Positions 9,389-18,189 of a stretch of 64,000 nucleotides of DNA are shown piece by piece. A program made the position numbers and the translations under genes. This DNA is from Solirubrobacter phytolaccae (GTDB taxonomy: Bacteria; Actinomycetota; Thermoleophilia; Solirubrobacterales; Solirubrobacteraceae), in the NCBI RefSeq assembly GCF_027587195.1, contig NZ_JAPDDP010000015.1, positions 56,816 through 120,815 of the forward strand. The letters are read 5' to 3'. The first letter of the stretch is position 1, and each line of letters starts with the position of its first letter. The notes under the pieces are model-generated. The model saw nothing but the letters and a program-made list of their open reading frames with translations, did not search any database and was not told the DNA's origin.

Positions 9389-10044
9389 GCCGCACGCACC
9401 CGCATCGAGGCGGCCAGCCGGCCACCGAGGGCGTGCGTCTCTTCGCCGATGACCACGAACAGCGGGCCGCCGAACGGCTGCTTGTCGACGACCTCCAGCT
9501 CGGCGCCCGGCGCGATGCCGCGTGCGGAGAGGTAGCGGAGCATCTCGGGGTCGGCGTCCGCGACGCGCGCGAGCGTGCCCTGGTCGCCCGGCTCGAGCGT
9601 GGCGAGCTCCCGCGTGTCGTCCGACGGGAGCGTCAGGTCGGCGGTGGGGATCGGGTCGCCGTGCGGGTCGTGCGTCGGGTGGCCAAGCTTGGCCGCGATC
9701 CGCGCCTCCAGCTCTTCGGAGATGACGTGCTCGAGGACTTCGGCCTCGGCGTGCACGCGGTCCCACGGCATCCCCAGCGACACCGCCAGGTAGGTCTCCA
9801 GCAGCCGGTGGTGGCGGATCATCTCGAGCGCGAGGCGGCGCCCGCACTCGGTCAGGCGGACGCCCTTGTAGGGCTCGTGGGTGACGAGGTCCTGCTCCAC
9901 GAGCCGGCGGACCATCGCCGACGCCGACGCGGGCGTGACGCCCAACCGCTCGGCCAGCGCCGTCGTCGTGACCGTGCCGCAGCGCTCTTCGAGCGCGTAT
10001 ATCGCCTTGGCGTAGTCCTGGACGGCGGTCGTGAAGTCGGGCAC
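9385..10044 (-). CDS. mntR: DtxR/MntR-family metal-dependent repressor
   Basis: 219 residues. An N-terminal winged helix (residues 5-65, TTALAERLGVTPASASAMVRR) is followed by the metal-binding/dimer domain (VTHEPYKGVRLTECG, then HHRLLETYL and a second histidine block, EAEVLEHVISEELEARI). The C-terminal SH3/FeoA-like domain spans about 145-215. DtxR relatives bind DNA when loaded with Fe2+ or Mn2+; the fused mntH points to Mn2+. The GTG start lies 10 bases after the upstream permease stop. A palindrome sits between promoter elements just before it. Confidence 0.9.
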   Translation of the reverse strand: MPDFTTAVQDYAKAIYALEERCGTVTTTALAERLGVTPASASAMVRRLVEQDLVTHEPYKGVRLTECGRRLALEMIRHHRLLETYLAVSLGMPWDRVHAEAEVLEHVISEELEARIAAKLGHPTHDPHGDPIPTADLTLPSDDTRELATLEPGDQGTLARVADADPEMLRYLSARGIAPGAELEVVDKQPFGGPLFVVIGEETHALGGRLAASMRVRAA

Positions 10045-10053
10045 TAGCGTCCG

Positions 10054-10081
10054 ATTATGGCATGCCTAACTTTGGTTTCAA
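10054..10081 (-). promoter_or_regulatory. Promoter with MntR/DtxR-type operator for mntR-mntH
   Basis: On the minus strand TTGAAA (10081-10076) is separated by 16 bases from CATAAT (10059-10054). Between them lies TTAGGCATGCC, made of the perfect palindrome GGCATGCC (10059-10066) and a TTAGG half-site like those of DtxR/IdeR/MntR boxes. A repressor bound here would block RNA polymerase. The whole site lies inside the last codons of the upstream permease gene. The mntR GTG is 9 bases from the -10, so the message has almost no leader. Confidence 0.55.
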
Positions 10082-10807
10082 TAGGCCGAGAGTTGAGAGT
10101 GCTATGGCGCACAGAGCGATGCTCGCGCCCGCCGCGATCTCCAGTTGGTAGGACACGATGAGCCCACCCACGCCGGCGACGACCGCCAGCGCCGCGGCCA
10201 GGGCGAGCACGTGCGGCAGCCGCTGCGCGAGGTTCAGCGCCGCGGCCGCCGGCGCGAGGATGAGCGCGACGAGCAGCAGGTTGCCGAGCCCTTGGACCGC
10301 GGCGACCGTGGTCACGGCGAGGATCGCGAGCAGTGCGAGGTCGGCGCGGCCGCCGCGGCCTTCGAAGCCGGCGAGGGCCAGGCTGCGGTAGGCGAGCGCG
10401 AGCGCGATCAACACGCCGACCGACAGCAGCGCGGCCGCGAGCAGGTCGCCGTTGGTGACGCCGAGCAGGTCGCCGAACAGCAGCTCCCCGAGCCGCGGCG
10501 GCGTCTCCGGCGAGAGCGCGAGGATGCCGCCGAGCCCGAACAGGCCCGAGACGACGACCGCGACGCCGACGTCCCCGCGCACCGCCGCGATCAGCACGGC
10601 GGCGACGAGCACGCCCGCCGCCGCGCCGAACACGAGCGGAATGCCCGCCAGCGCGGCGATCACGAGCCCGGGCAGCATCGCGTGGCTCAGCGACTCGGCC
10701 GCGTACGAGCGCCGCAGCAGCAGGATCCACACGCCGAGCGGCCCGCACGCGAGCCCGAGGACGATCGCCTCGACGAACGCGCGCTGCATGATCCCGGACG
10801 AGAACAT
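10055..10807 (-). CDS. Metal ABC transporter permease (ZnuB/MntB type), second copy
   Basis: 250 residues with about 8 hydrophobic helices and the ABC-3 family signature near residue 35 (SYAAESLSHAMLPGLVIAA). It would form the membrane channel of a Zn2+/Mn2+ importer with the other permease and the shared ATPase. Its ATG overlaps the stop of a 22-codon frame as TGATG. Having two permease genes with one ATPase suggests a heterodimeric channel, as in many manganese/zinc importers. The last codons contain the mntR promoter. Confidence 0.9.
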   Translation of the reverse strand: MFSSGIMQRAFVEAIVLGLACGPLGVWILLLRRSYAAESLSHAMLPGLVIAALAGIPLVFGAAAGVLVAAVLIAAVRGDVGVAVVVSGLFGLGGILALSPETPPRLGELLFGDLLGVTNGDLLAAALLSVGVLIALALAYRSLALAGFEGRGGRADLALLAILAVTTVAAVQGLGNLLLVALILAPAAAALNLAQRLPHVLALAAALAVVAGVGGLIVSYQLEIAAGASIALCAIALSTLGLLKPKLGMP

Positions 10808-10875
10808 CAGCCGCGTGCCTCGTCGCCCGCCCGCGACGGCCCGGCGCCGCCGCCGCTGATCTCGCGGCGCGCCAT
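10807..10875 (-). CDS. Possible 22-residue bridging ORF between ATPase and permease genes
   Basis: The 66-base gap between the ATPase stop and the permease start is exactly one open frame of 22 codons. It begins MARREISGGGAGPS and ends DEARG. Its ATG overlaps the ATPase TGA (TGATG) and its own TGA overlaps the permease ATG (TGATG). The peptide is hydrophilic, with no known motif. It may serve only to carry ribosomes across the gap. A chance frame is possible at this GC content. Confidence 0.4.
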   Translation of the reverse strand: MARREISGGGAGPSRAGDEARG

Positions 10876-11624
10876 CAGTGGTCGTGGTGGTGGTGCGCGA
10901 CGGTCACGGCCTGGCCCGAGCCGTCCAGGATCACGAGCTCGTCGCCGTACGTCGCCGACAGCACCGCGGTGCTCAGGCAGTCGTCGGGCTTGCCGTACGC
11001 GACCTGGCCGTGGTTGAGGCACAGCACGTGGCCCCACGTGCGGGCCTGCGCGACGTCGTGCGTGGCGACGAGCAGCGCGCGCCCCTCGGCCTGCAGCTCG
11101 CCGAACACCCGCTCGATCTGCACGACGCTCGGCCGGTCGACGCCCGACAGCGGCTCGTCGAGCAGCAGCACCCGCGCGTCCTGCACGATCGCCCGCGCGA
11201 TCAGCACGCGCTGGCGCTGCCCGCCGGAGAGCGTGCCGAAGCGGTCGTGCGCGCGGTCGGCGAGCCCGACCCGCTCCAGTGCCTCGTCGGCGCGGACGCG
11301 ATCGGCCTTGGCGACGCGCTTGAACCACGCCGTCCGCCCGTACGCGCCCATCAGCGCCACGTCGTGCGCGGACACGGGGAAGTCCAACCGTGCCCGCTCG
11401 GTCTGCGGCACGTACGCCGGCCGCCCCTCGAGGTCGACGGTCCCGCTGCGGAACGGCAGCTCGTCGAGCAACGCGCGGAAGAGCGTCGTCTTGCCGCCGC
11501 CGTTGGGCCCGAGCACCGCGACGATCTCGCCGGGCTGGACCACGAACGTCGCCCCGCCGAGGACGTCGGTGCCGCGCACGTACCCGCCCCGCAGGTCGGT
11601 GACGGACAGCGCCGGAGTGCTCAT
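10875..11624 (-). CDS. Metal ABC transporter ATPase with His-rich tail
   Basis: 249 residues. The Walker A motif is GPNGGGKTT near residue 37, the ABC signature is LSGGQRQR near 138, and Walker B is VLLLDEPLSGVD near 158. It powers the two neighbouring ABC-3 permeases, as ZnuC/MntA-type ATPases do. The extreme C-terminus is VAHHHHDH, a likely metal-binding tail as seen on some zinc transporter ATPases. The ATG overlaps the upstream permease stop as ATGA. Confidence 0.92.
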   Translation of the reverse strand: MSTPALSVTDLRGGYVRGTDVLGGATFVVQPGEIVAVLGPNGGGKTTLFRALLDELPFRSGTVDLEGRPAYVPQTERARLDFPVSAHDVALMGAYGRTAWFKRVAKADRVRADEALERVGLADRAHDRFGTLSGGQRQRVLIARAIVQDARVLLLDEPLSGVDRPSVVQIERVFGELQAEGRALLVATHDVAQARTWGHVLCLNHGQVAYGKPDDCLSTAVLSATYGDELVILDGSGQAVTVAHHHHDH

Positions 11625-12451
11625 GCGGTGGCTCCCTTCGGCGTGACGATGTGGTGGATGTGCTTCGCCCCGAGCGCGGCAGCGCCGTAGACGAGCGCGC
11701 CGAGCACGGCCAGCGCCGGGCCCGGGCCGACGTTGAAGGTGTCGGCCACCGCGATCGCGATCACGCCCTCGACCGCGGTCAGCGCGAAGGTCGCGACCTG
11801 CTGCGTGCGCAGCCCCGGCTCGAACAGGCGCACGGTCGCGGCCGGCACCGTGAGCACGACGGTCACGAGGAGCGCGCCGACCGCGTCGATCGCGACGACG
11901 ACCGCCACGGCGACCGCGACGAGCAGCATGCGGTCGGCGAGCGCGGTCCGCACGCCGCCGGCGCGGGCGGTGTCGGCGTCGAAGCCGGTCGCCAGCCAGG
12001 AGCGGTGCATCAACCGGTCGCACACCAGAGCCGCGGCGGCGGCGGCGGCCGTGAGCCACAGGTCGAGCGGCGTCAAGGCGATCAGCGAGCCGAACAGCAG
12101 CCGGTCCACGCCGGCGCCGGATTCATACACGTCGCTGGCAAGGATCACGCCGACCGCCAGTGCGCCCACGAGCAGCAGGCCGATGGCGGCGTCCGGATCG
12201 ATCCGGCGCGTGCGCTGCAGCCGCTCCAAGACCCCGCCGAAGCCGACCGCGCACACCAGCGCCGTCAGCTGCGCGGGCACGCCCCACGGGCCCGCGACCA
12301 CGAGCCCCGGGAACGTCGCGGTGCCGATCGCGTGCGTGTAGAACGGCAGCCGGCGCAGCACGATCCAGGTCCCGAGCACGCCCGCGATCACCGCGAGCAG
12401 CAGCACCTCGATCAGCCCGCGCTGGATGTAGGGAGCCGAGAGGTCAAGCAT
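11621..12451 (-). CDS. Metal ABC transporter permease (ZnuB/MntB type), first copy
   Basis: 276 residues with about 8-9 helices. The ABC-3 hallmark lies near residue 38 (YTHAIGTATFPGLVVAG), a conserved position in ZnuB/MntB channels. The 5' end overlaps the binding-protein gene by 8 bases and the 3' end overlaps the ATPase by ATGA, which is tight coupling. It differs in sequence from the second permease of the operon, so they are not a recent duplication. Confidence 0.9.
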   Translation of the reverse strand: MLDLSAPYIQRGLIEVLLLAVIAGVLGTWIVLRRLPFYTHAIGTATFPGLVVAGPWGVPAQLTALVCAVGFGGVLERLQRTRRIDPDAAIGLLLVGALAVGVILASDVYESGAGVDRLLFGSLIALTPLDLWLTAAAAAAALVCDRLMHRSWLATGFDADTARAGGVRTALADRMLLVAVAVAVVVAIDAVGALLVTVVLTVPAATVRLFEPGLRTQQVATFALTAVEGVIAIAVADTFNVGPGPALAVLGALVYGAAALGAKHIHHIVTPKGATA

Positions 12452-13316
12452 CGCCGAAGCTGCAGTCCGCCGGCTTGCCCGTGAAACCCTCGACGAGCGC
12501 GCGCGTGTTGGCCTCGATCGAGCCGATGTACGTCGCGCCGTCGCTGCCCTCCGGCCCGAGCGAATCGGCCCACAGCTCGGCTCCCACCTTCACGCCGGCC
12601 TCGCGCGCGATCGCGTCCTCGACCTTCGCGTTCACGGAGCTCTCGGCGAAGATCGTCTTCACGCCGGTCTCGCGGATCGTGTTCACCAGCGCGTCGACCT
12701 CGCCGGCCGACGGCTGCCCGCTCGTCGACAGGGAGGGAATCACGGTCCCGACCACGCGGATGCCGTAGCGGCGCGCGTAGTACCCCAGCGCGTCGTGGCT
12801 CGTCACCAGCAGCCGCTCGGCCTCCGGCACCGCGTCGATGCACGCCTGCACACCCCGGTCCAGCGCATGGAGCTGCTCCACGTACGGACCCGCGTCAGCG
12901 CCGTCGATCCCCCGCCCGATCGCCGTCGCCGCCTTCTCGGCCTTGCGCGGGTCCTGCCACCAGTGCGGATCGTCGCCCTCGAGCCCGGCGGCGGCGCCCG
13001 CGTCGACGATCTTGTCGTCGCTGACGCCCGCGCTCTTCAGCGCGCCGTCGAGCCACTCGTCGGTCTCGCCGCCCGAGCGCAGCACGACGTCGGCCTTGGC
13101 CAGCGCCTTCACGTCGGCGGGCCGCACCTCGTACGCGTGCGGGTCGGTGTTGGCGCTCAGGATCGCCGTGACGTCGGCGTCAGGCGCGACGTTGCGCGCC
13201 ATGTCGGCGAGCTGGGTGGTGGTCGCCACCACGCGCGGACCGCCGGAGGAGGCGCCCTCGGAGGAGGAGCCACACCCCGCCACGAGCGCCAGGAAACCGA
13301 TGAGAAGGACGCGCAT
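12444..13316 (-). CDS. Zn/Mn ABC transporter substrate-binding lipoprotein (ZnuA-like)
   Basis: 290 residues with a lipoprotein signal peptide ending LVAGC; the Cys is at about residue 16. The cluster A-I fold has metal-ligand candidates in NTDPHAYEVRP, DDPHWWQDP and LVTSHDALGYYARRYG, plus a C-terminal acidic ligand in the ELWADSLG block. There is no long His-rich loop of the E. coli ZnuA kind. The ATG at 13316 is preferred; a TTG two codons upstream is in frame. It is the first gene of the metal operon, 25 bases after a Zur-like palindrome, which argues for zinc. Confidence 0.9.
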   Translation of the reverse strand: MRVLLIGFLALVAGCGSSSEGASSGGPRVVATTTQLADMARNVAPDADVTAILSANTDPHAYEVRPADVKALAKADVVLRSGGETDEWLDGALKSAGVSDDKIVDAGAAAGLEGDDPHWWQDPRKAEKAATAIGRGIDGADAGPYVEQLHALDRGVQACIDAVPEAERLLVTSHDALGYYARRYGIRVVGTVIPSLSTSGQPSAGEVDALVNTIRETGVKTIFAESSVNAKVEDAIAREAGVKVGAELWADSLGPEGSDGATYIGSIEANTRALVEGFTGKPADCSFGDA

Positions 13317-13341
13317 CTTCAAGACGGGACGTCAGCTTACT

Positions 13342-13360
13342 GAAACTCATTCCCATTTTC
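13342..13360 (-). promoter_or_regulatory. Zur-like operator upstream of the metal ABC operon
   Basis: The minus strand reads GAAAATGGGAATGAGTTTC, a 19-base imperfect palindrome. It fits the Fur/Zur pattern GAAAATGATAATCATTTTC at the outer GAAA/TTTC and most of the left half. It lies 26-44 bases before the ATG of the binding-protein gene, where a repressor would block transcription. The divergent amidase gene starts at 13427 and could share the site. Confidence 0.5.
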
Positions 13361-13426
13361 GATCGCAGGATCTCGTGCAAGGCCCCAGACCGCTCCAAAC
13401 CGCACCATGCTGGGTTTGTCTTCTCG

Positions 13427-15016
13427 ATGGACCTCTCCCGCCGCCAAGTCCTGGGGCTCGGCGCGGTCGCCCTCGGCGCGCTGCGACTCCCCACTACCGC
13501 GAACGCGAAGGCCGCGTCTTCGCCGCGCCTGTTCGAGCTCGGCCTCGGCAACCTCAACAGCTCCTCCTGGCAGCTGACCAAGCCGCTGAAGGCGCCGGGC
13601 CGCTTCGACCTCGTCGGCCTGCGCTGGGCCAAGGGCGCCCACGTCCACGCCCAGGTGCGCGCCCGAGTCGAGGGTGGCCGCTGGACGCGCTGGACCGCTC
13701 TCCCCCACCCGCACGTGCCGCTCGACGGCACCGACCCGGCCTTCACCGGCACCGCCGACGAGCTGCAGTTCCGGCTCCGGGGCGAAGCCAAGCAGCTGTC
13801 CGCGCGCTTCGTGCGCGCCCTCGGCGACGCGCCCGCACGGCCCAAAGCGCGCGCCAGCCAGGCCGGCCCGCTCGTGATCCCGCGTGACAGCTGGGGCGCC
13901 GCCCAGGTGCCGCCGCGTGGCGCGCCGAGCTACGGCGTCGTGCAGGCCGCGTTCGTCCATCACACGGCCGGCAACATCGCCTACGCACCCGAGGAGTCGC
14001 CGAGCATCGTGCTCGGCATCGCCCGCTACCACGTCGAGTCCAACGGCTGGAACGACATCGGTTACAACTTCCTCGTCGACCGCTACGGCGCCGTGTTCGA
14101 GGGCCGCGCGGGTGGGATCGAGGCCGCGGTCATCGGCGCGCAGGCGCAGGGCTTCAACGACGACACCACCGGCATCGCCTGCCTCGGCACGTTCACCGCG
14201 GTCGCGCTGGACGAGCCCGCGATCGAAGCGCTCGCCAAGGTGATCGGCTGGAAGCTCAGCCTCCACGGCGTCCCGGTCCAGGGCCAGGTCACGCTGATCT
14301 CCGGCGGCGGCGCCACGAACCGCTACCCGGCGGGCACGCCGGTCGTGTTCGAGCGCATCAGCGGCCACCGCGACAGCAACGAGACCAGCTGCCCGGGCGA
14401 CCAGCTCTACGCGCAGCTCCCGCACCTGCGCACGCGCGCCGCCCGCTACGCGTTCTCCGCCTCGGGCCTGACGCTCAAGGCCGCGAGCCAAAAGGGCGCC
14501 GCGCCCGCCACGGTCTCCGGCCAGCTGCGCTTCGCGGACGGCTCCTCGCCCGCCGGCGCGCCGCTCGGCGTCGAGTACACGACCGCGGGCAGCGCCTGGA
14601 CGCAGATCTCGACCACGACCGCGGGCCCGGACGGCACCTGGGCGGTCAGCGTGACGCTCCCGGCCAGCGGGCAGGTGCGTGCCGTGTTCGCCGGCGACGC
14701 GTCCCGCGGGCGCCTGGAGTCGACGCCGATAACTGTCAAGGTCGTCCCAAGCCTCACGCTGACGACGGACAAACGGCGGGCGAAGCACAACATCGCGTTC
14801 GCCGTCTCGGGCGTGCTCACGCCGTCCCAGCCGCGCGTCGAGTGCGTGCTCGAAAAGCAGGTGAAAGGCCGCTGGACGCGGGTTCAGCGCAAGCGCATCA
14901 ACGTGCGCGGCGGTCGCTTCGCCACGAAGGTCAAGCCGAAGACGCCCGGGCTGTACCGGGTTTCGATCGTCGCGGACGGTGTCGTCCGCCGCCGCACGCT
15001 CCGCGCGCTGCGCTGA
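13427..15016 (+). CDS. Tat-exported N-acetylmuramoyl-L-alanine amidase (PGRP fold)
   Basis: 529 residues. The N-terminus LSRRQVLGLGAVALGAL is a twin-arginine signal peptide. A beta-rich region (about 35-140) precedes the amidase-2/PGRP domain (about 145-345), with zinc ligand candidates in FVHHTAGN, GHRDSN and TSCPGD, and YNFLVDRYG for the Tyr position. Two Ig-like beta domains (about 350-525) follow. It would cleave peptide stems from wall glycan outside the cell. It is transcribed away from the metal operon, 110 bases from its start. Confidence 0.9.
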   Translation: MDLSRRQVLGLGAVALGALRLPTTANAKAASSPRLFELGLGNLNSSSWQLTKPLKAPGRFDLVGLRWAKGAHVHAQVRARVEGGRWTRWTALPHPHVPLDGTDPAFTGTADELQFRLRGEAKQLSARFVRALGDAPARPKARASQAGPLVIPRDSWGAAQVPPRGAPSYGVVQAAFVHHTAGNIAYAPEESPSIVLGIARYHVESNGWNDIGYNFLVDRYGAVFEGRAGGIEAAVIGAQAQGFNDDTTGIACLGTFTAVALDEPAIEALAKVIGWKLSLHGVPVQGQVTLISGGGATNRYPAGTPVVFERISGHRDSNETSCPGDQLYAQLPHLRTRAARYAFSASGLTLKAASQKGAAPATVSGQLRFADGSSPAGAPLGVEYTTAGSAWTQISTTTAGPDGTWAVSVTLPASGQVRAVFAGDASRGRLESTPITVKVVPSLTLTTDKRRAKHNIAFAVSGVLTPSQPRVECVLEKQVKGRWTRVQRKRINVRGGRFATKVKPKTPGLYRVSIVADGVVRRRTLRALR

Positions 15017-15047
15017 AGAAACTCGACAGACGTCCGACCAAGGTGGC

Positions 15048-17294
15048 GTGACGTCTTGGATCCCACGTGGCCGCGCATTGCCCCACGAGGTGTGGGCTGC
15101 CCGCCACCGGGCGCTCCTGCTCGTGCTGGCCGCGCACCTGATCGTCCTGCCGGCCTTCGCGGCCACGCGGGGCTGGTCGCTCCCCGCCGCCTGGGCGTTC
15201 GACGTCGCCCCCGCCCTCTCCGGCGCGCTCGCCTGCGTTCCGCGGCTGAGCCGCACGGTGCGCTCGTCGCTGTGCGCGACCGCGCTGCTGTGCTGCTCCG
15301 CGGTGCTCGTCGTCGCCTGGCACGGCACGACCGAGGCGCACTTCCACTACTTCGTCATGGTCGGCACGCTCGCCCTCTACCAGCAGTGGTGGACCTTCCT
15401 GCTGGCGATCGGCTTCGTCGTCGTCCAGCACGGCGCGTTCGGCGCCGTGCACGCCGAGACCGTCTTCTCGCACGACCACAGCCCGTGGAAGTGGGCCGCG
15501 ATCCACGGCGCGTTCGTCGCTGCCCTGGCGGTCGCGATGCTCGCCAGCTGGCGTGAGAGCGAGCGCGTCGCCGAGGCCGAAGCGGCGTCCGAGGAGCGGT
15601 TCCGGCGCGCGTTCGACGACGCGCCGGTCGCGATCGCGCTCGTCTCGCCCCGCGGCCAGGTCATCCAGGGCAACCGCGAGCTGCGCGAGCGCACGGGCCA
15701 CGTGCAGCCGGAAGGCCTGCTGATCTGGGACTTCGTGCCCGAGCTGGATCGCGTCGAGCTCGCCGCCGCCTGGCCGCCCGCGCCGGACGCGCCCGAGCAG
15801 GAACGTCGCTACGTGCGCGCCGACGGCACGGTCGGCTGGTTCCTGTGGCGCTCGTCGCTGATCAGCGACGCGTCGGGCAACCCCGACCACTGGATCCTCC
15901 AGGGCGTCGACATCACCGCCCGCAAGCAGGACGCCGAGCGCCTCGACCACCAGGCGCACCACGACGCGCTCACCGAGCTGCCCAACCGCGCCCGCTTCGA
16001 CACGGTGCTGAAGGCCGCGCTCGCGCCCGGCCGCGACGTCGCCGTGATCTTCGCCGACCTGGACAACTTCAAGATCATCAACGACTCGCTCGGACACCGG
16101 ACGGGCGACGAGCTGCTGGTCGAGGTGGCGGAGCGGCTCGCGGCCGAGCTGCGCCCGGACGACGTGCTCGCCCGCTTCGGCGGCGACGAGTTCGTGATCC
16201 TGCTCGAAGGGCTCGACGGCATCGGCGAGGCGCGGCGCACCGCGAACCGGCTCGCGGCCGTGCTCAAGGAGCCGTTCGTGCTCGCCGGCCACCAGCGGTT
16301 CGTCAGCGCGAGCTTCGGCATCGCCGTCGGCAACGCCGACGCCGAGGCGCTGCTACGTGACGCCGACGCCGCCATGTACCACGCCAAGGAGCAGGGCAAG
16401 GCGCGCCTGGAGGTCTTCGACGAGTCGCTGCGGGCACGCGCGATGGCGCGCCTGGAGATCGAGGCCGGGCTGCGCGAGGCGATGGCCGCCGGCGAGCTCG
16501 AGCTGCACTACCAGCCGAAGATCTCGCTCGCGGACGGCTCGCTCTACGGGCTGGAGTCCCTGCTGCGCTGGCAGCACCCGGTGCTCGGGACGATCTCCCC
16601 CGCGACCTTCATCCCGATCGCCGAGCAGAGCGGGCTGATCGTCCCGATCGGCGAGTGGGTGCTCAACACCGCCTGCCGCCAGGCCGCCGAGTGGCGCTCG
16701 CGCGGGCACGAGTTCGTGATCGCCGTCAACCTGAGCCCGGTGCAGCTCTCCTCGCCGAGCCTCGCGCGGGTGGTCGACGACGCGCTGCGCGACAGCGGCC
16801 TGCCGCCGGCCGCGCTGTGCCTGGAGATCACCGAGACGGCGATCATGGAGGACCCGGAGGCCGCGCGGCGCGTGCTGCAGTCGCTCAAGGCGCTCGGCGT
16901 GAAGCTCGCGATCGACGACTTCGGCGTCGGCTACTCCTCGCTGTCCAAGCTCAAGTACCTGCTGCCGGTCGACATCATCAAGATCGACAAGTCGTTCGTC
17001 GACGGCATCACCGACTGCCCGGACGACCGCGCGATCATCGCCGCGATCGTCTCACTCGCGCACGAGCTCGGGGCGACCGCGGTCGCCGAGGGCGTCGAGA
17101 CGGAGGATCAGGCCAACGCCCTGCGCGCGCTCGACTGCCACGTCGCGCAGGGGTACCACTTCTCGCGGCCGTTGCCGGCTTACCGCTGCTTCAGCCAGTC
17201 GGAGATCTTGTCGGCGGCCTCGCCGGCCTTGTCGCCCGCCTTGCGCGCGCCGACGCCGACCTCCTCGAAGATGCCCTTGAACTTCTCGGCGTAG
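15048..17294 (+). CDS. Membrane GGDEF/EAL protein (c-di-GMP synthesis and breakdown)
   Basis: 748 residues from the GTG at 15048, which is close behind AAGGTGG; start uncertain. About five N-terminal helices contain HFHYFVMVG and WWTFLLAIGFVVVQHG, a sensor type I have seen before actinobacterial kinases. A PAS domain (about 190-300) follows, then GGDEF with an intact FGGDEF and an RxxD inhibitory site five residues before it, then an EAL domain with ESL in place of EAL, ITETAIM, IDDFGVGYSSL and AEGVET. It is likely bifunctional. The EAL domain ends at about residue 710; the last 37 codons run antisense into the M48 gene for 115 bases. Confidence 0.88.
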   Translation: MTSWIPRGRALPHEVWAARHRALLLVLAAHLIVLPAFAATRGWSLPAAWAFDVAPALSGALACVPRLSRTVRSSLCATALLCCSAVLVVAWHGTTEAHFHYFVMVGTLALYQQWWTFLLAIGFVVVQHGAFGAVHAETVFSHDHSPWKWAAIHGAFVAALAVAMLASWRESERVAEAEAASEERFRRAFDDAPVAIALVSPRGQVIQGNRELRERTGHVQPEGLLIWDFVPELDRVELAAAWPPAPDAPEQERRYVRADGTVGWFLWRSSLISDASGNPDHWILQGVDITARKQDAERLDHQAHHDALTELPNRARFDTVLKAALAPGRDVAVIFADLDNFKIINDSLGHRTGDELLVEVAERLAAELRPDDVLARFGGDEFVILLEGLDGIGEARRTANRLAAVLKEPFVLAGHQRFVSASFGIAVGNADAEALLRDADAAMYHAKEQGKARLEVFDESLRARAMARLEIEAGLREAMAAGELELHYQPKISLADGSLYGLESLLRWQHPVLGTISPATFIPIAEQSGLIVPIGEWVLNTACRQAAEWRSRGHEFVIAVNLSPVQLSSPSLARVVDDALRDSGLPPAALCLEITETAIMEDPEAARRVLQSLKALGVKLAIDDFGVGYSSLSKLKYLLPVDIIKIDKSFVDGITDCPDDRAIIAAIVSLAHELGATAVAEGVETEDQANALRALDCHVAQGYHFSRPLPAYRCFSQSEILSAASPALSPALRAPTPTSSKMPLNFSA

Positions 17295-18184
17295 TGGTCG
17301 GTGGCGTCGGCGGCCGCCTCGCGCGCGTCCGCCTTCGAGCCGCGCTGGACGTACTCGCCGTTGATGATCCGGTCGTACTCGCCCGAGCGGACCCAGTTCA
17401 TCAGCTCGTGCACGCGGCGGACGGGATACGGGTGCGTCATCTGCAGCTCGCGCCCGAACCGCATCAGCTTGTCCCAGCCCGGCTCCCAGTCGACGTACTC
17501 ATTGGCCTGGTTGACGAACTCGTCGAGGCTGAGCTTGCGCGACGCGGTGCCGGCCGCCATGACCATCATCGTCTGGCAGGTCGTCATCGGGCTGCGGGTG
17601 ACGAGCGTCGCCGCGCGGTCGCAGCTGAGCTCCGCGGCGCGGTACCACTCCAGCAGCGCGAGCTTGATCGCCAGCAGCGGCAGGCCCGCGAAGAACGGCA
17701 GCCGCTGCAGCGGGCCCGCGCTGAGCCGCAGCAGGATGAACAGCGCCGTCTGGTAGAGCACGTGGTCGGACAGGATGTGCCCGGCCTCGTGCCCGAGCAC
17801 CGTGCGCAGCTCCTGCGCGTCCATCACGTTGACCGTGCTCGAGTTGAGCACCACGATCGGGTTCTTGGAGCCGATCGCCATCGCGTTGATGAGCGGCCAC
17901 TGCATGATGTACAGCGGCGGCAGGTACTCGATGTCCAGCCGCGCGAGCGCCGCGCGATGGGAGGCGTAGACCTCCGGCATCTGGTTCTCGCCCAGCCGGA
18001 CCGCGCTCGCCAGCAGCTCCTGGTAGACGGACCGCTCGCCGAACTCGATCACCCGCCGCAAGATCGTGTCGATCATCGGGATCTGCTGCAGCGCCGCGGT
18101 CGCGGCACGGTCAGCAGGATGCTCGTACGCCTTGGGCGAGATGTTGTGGAGGCGCTGGTCCTCGGGAAGCTCGTCGGCGGCCAT
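17180..18184 (-). CDS. M48-family zinc metallopeptidase
   Basis: 334 residues from the ATG at 18184, chosen because it falls just after the upstream stop (18190); an earlier in-frame start would overlap that gene. The zinc motif HEAGH (LGHEAGHILSDH) lies near residue 135, with the third ligand Glu in the YRAAELSCDRAA block about 65 residues later. A hydrophobic hairpin separates them, as in HtpX/Ste24-like proteases. The C-terminal 50 residues are charged and helical. A role in membrane or envelope protein quality control is inferred from the family. Confidence 0.85.
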   Translation of the reverse strand: MAADELPEDQRLHNISPKAYEHPADRAATAALQQIPMIDTILRRVIEFGERSVYQELLASAVRLGENQMPEVYASHRAALARLDIEYLPPLYIMQWPLINAMAIGSKNPIVVLNSSTVNVMDAQELRTVLGHEAGHILSDHVLYQTALFILLRLSAGPLQRLPFFAGLPLLAIKLALLEWYRAAELSCDRAATLVTRSPMTTCQTMMVMAAGTASRKLSLDEFVNQANEYVDWEPGWDKLMRFGRELQMTHPYPVRRVHELMNWVRSGEYDRIINGEYVQRGSKADAREAAADATDHYAEKFKGIFEEVGVGARKAGDKAGEAADKISDWLKQR

Positions 18185-18189
18185 GTCGC

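Noticed and set aside
13337..15328. Minus-strand 660-codon frame opposite the amidase gene
   Set aside because: It mirrors the amidase codon pattern; the plus-strand protein has a Tat signal, PGRP motifs and normal composition.
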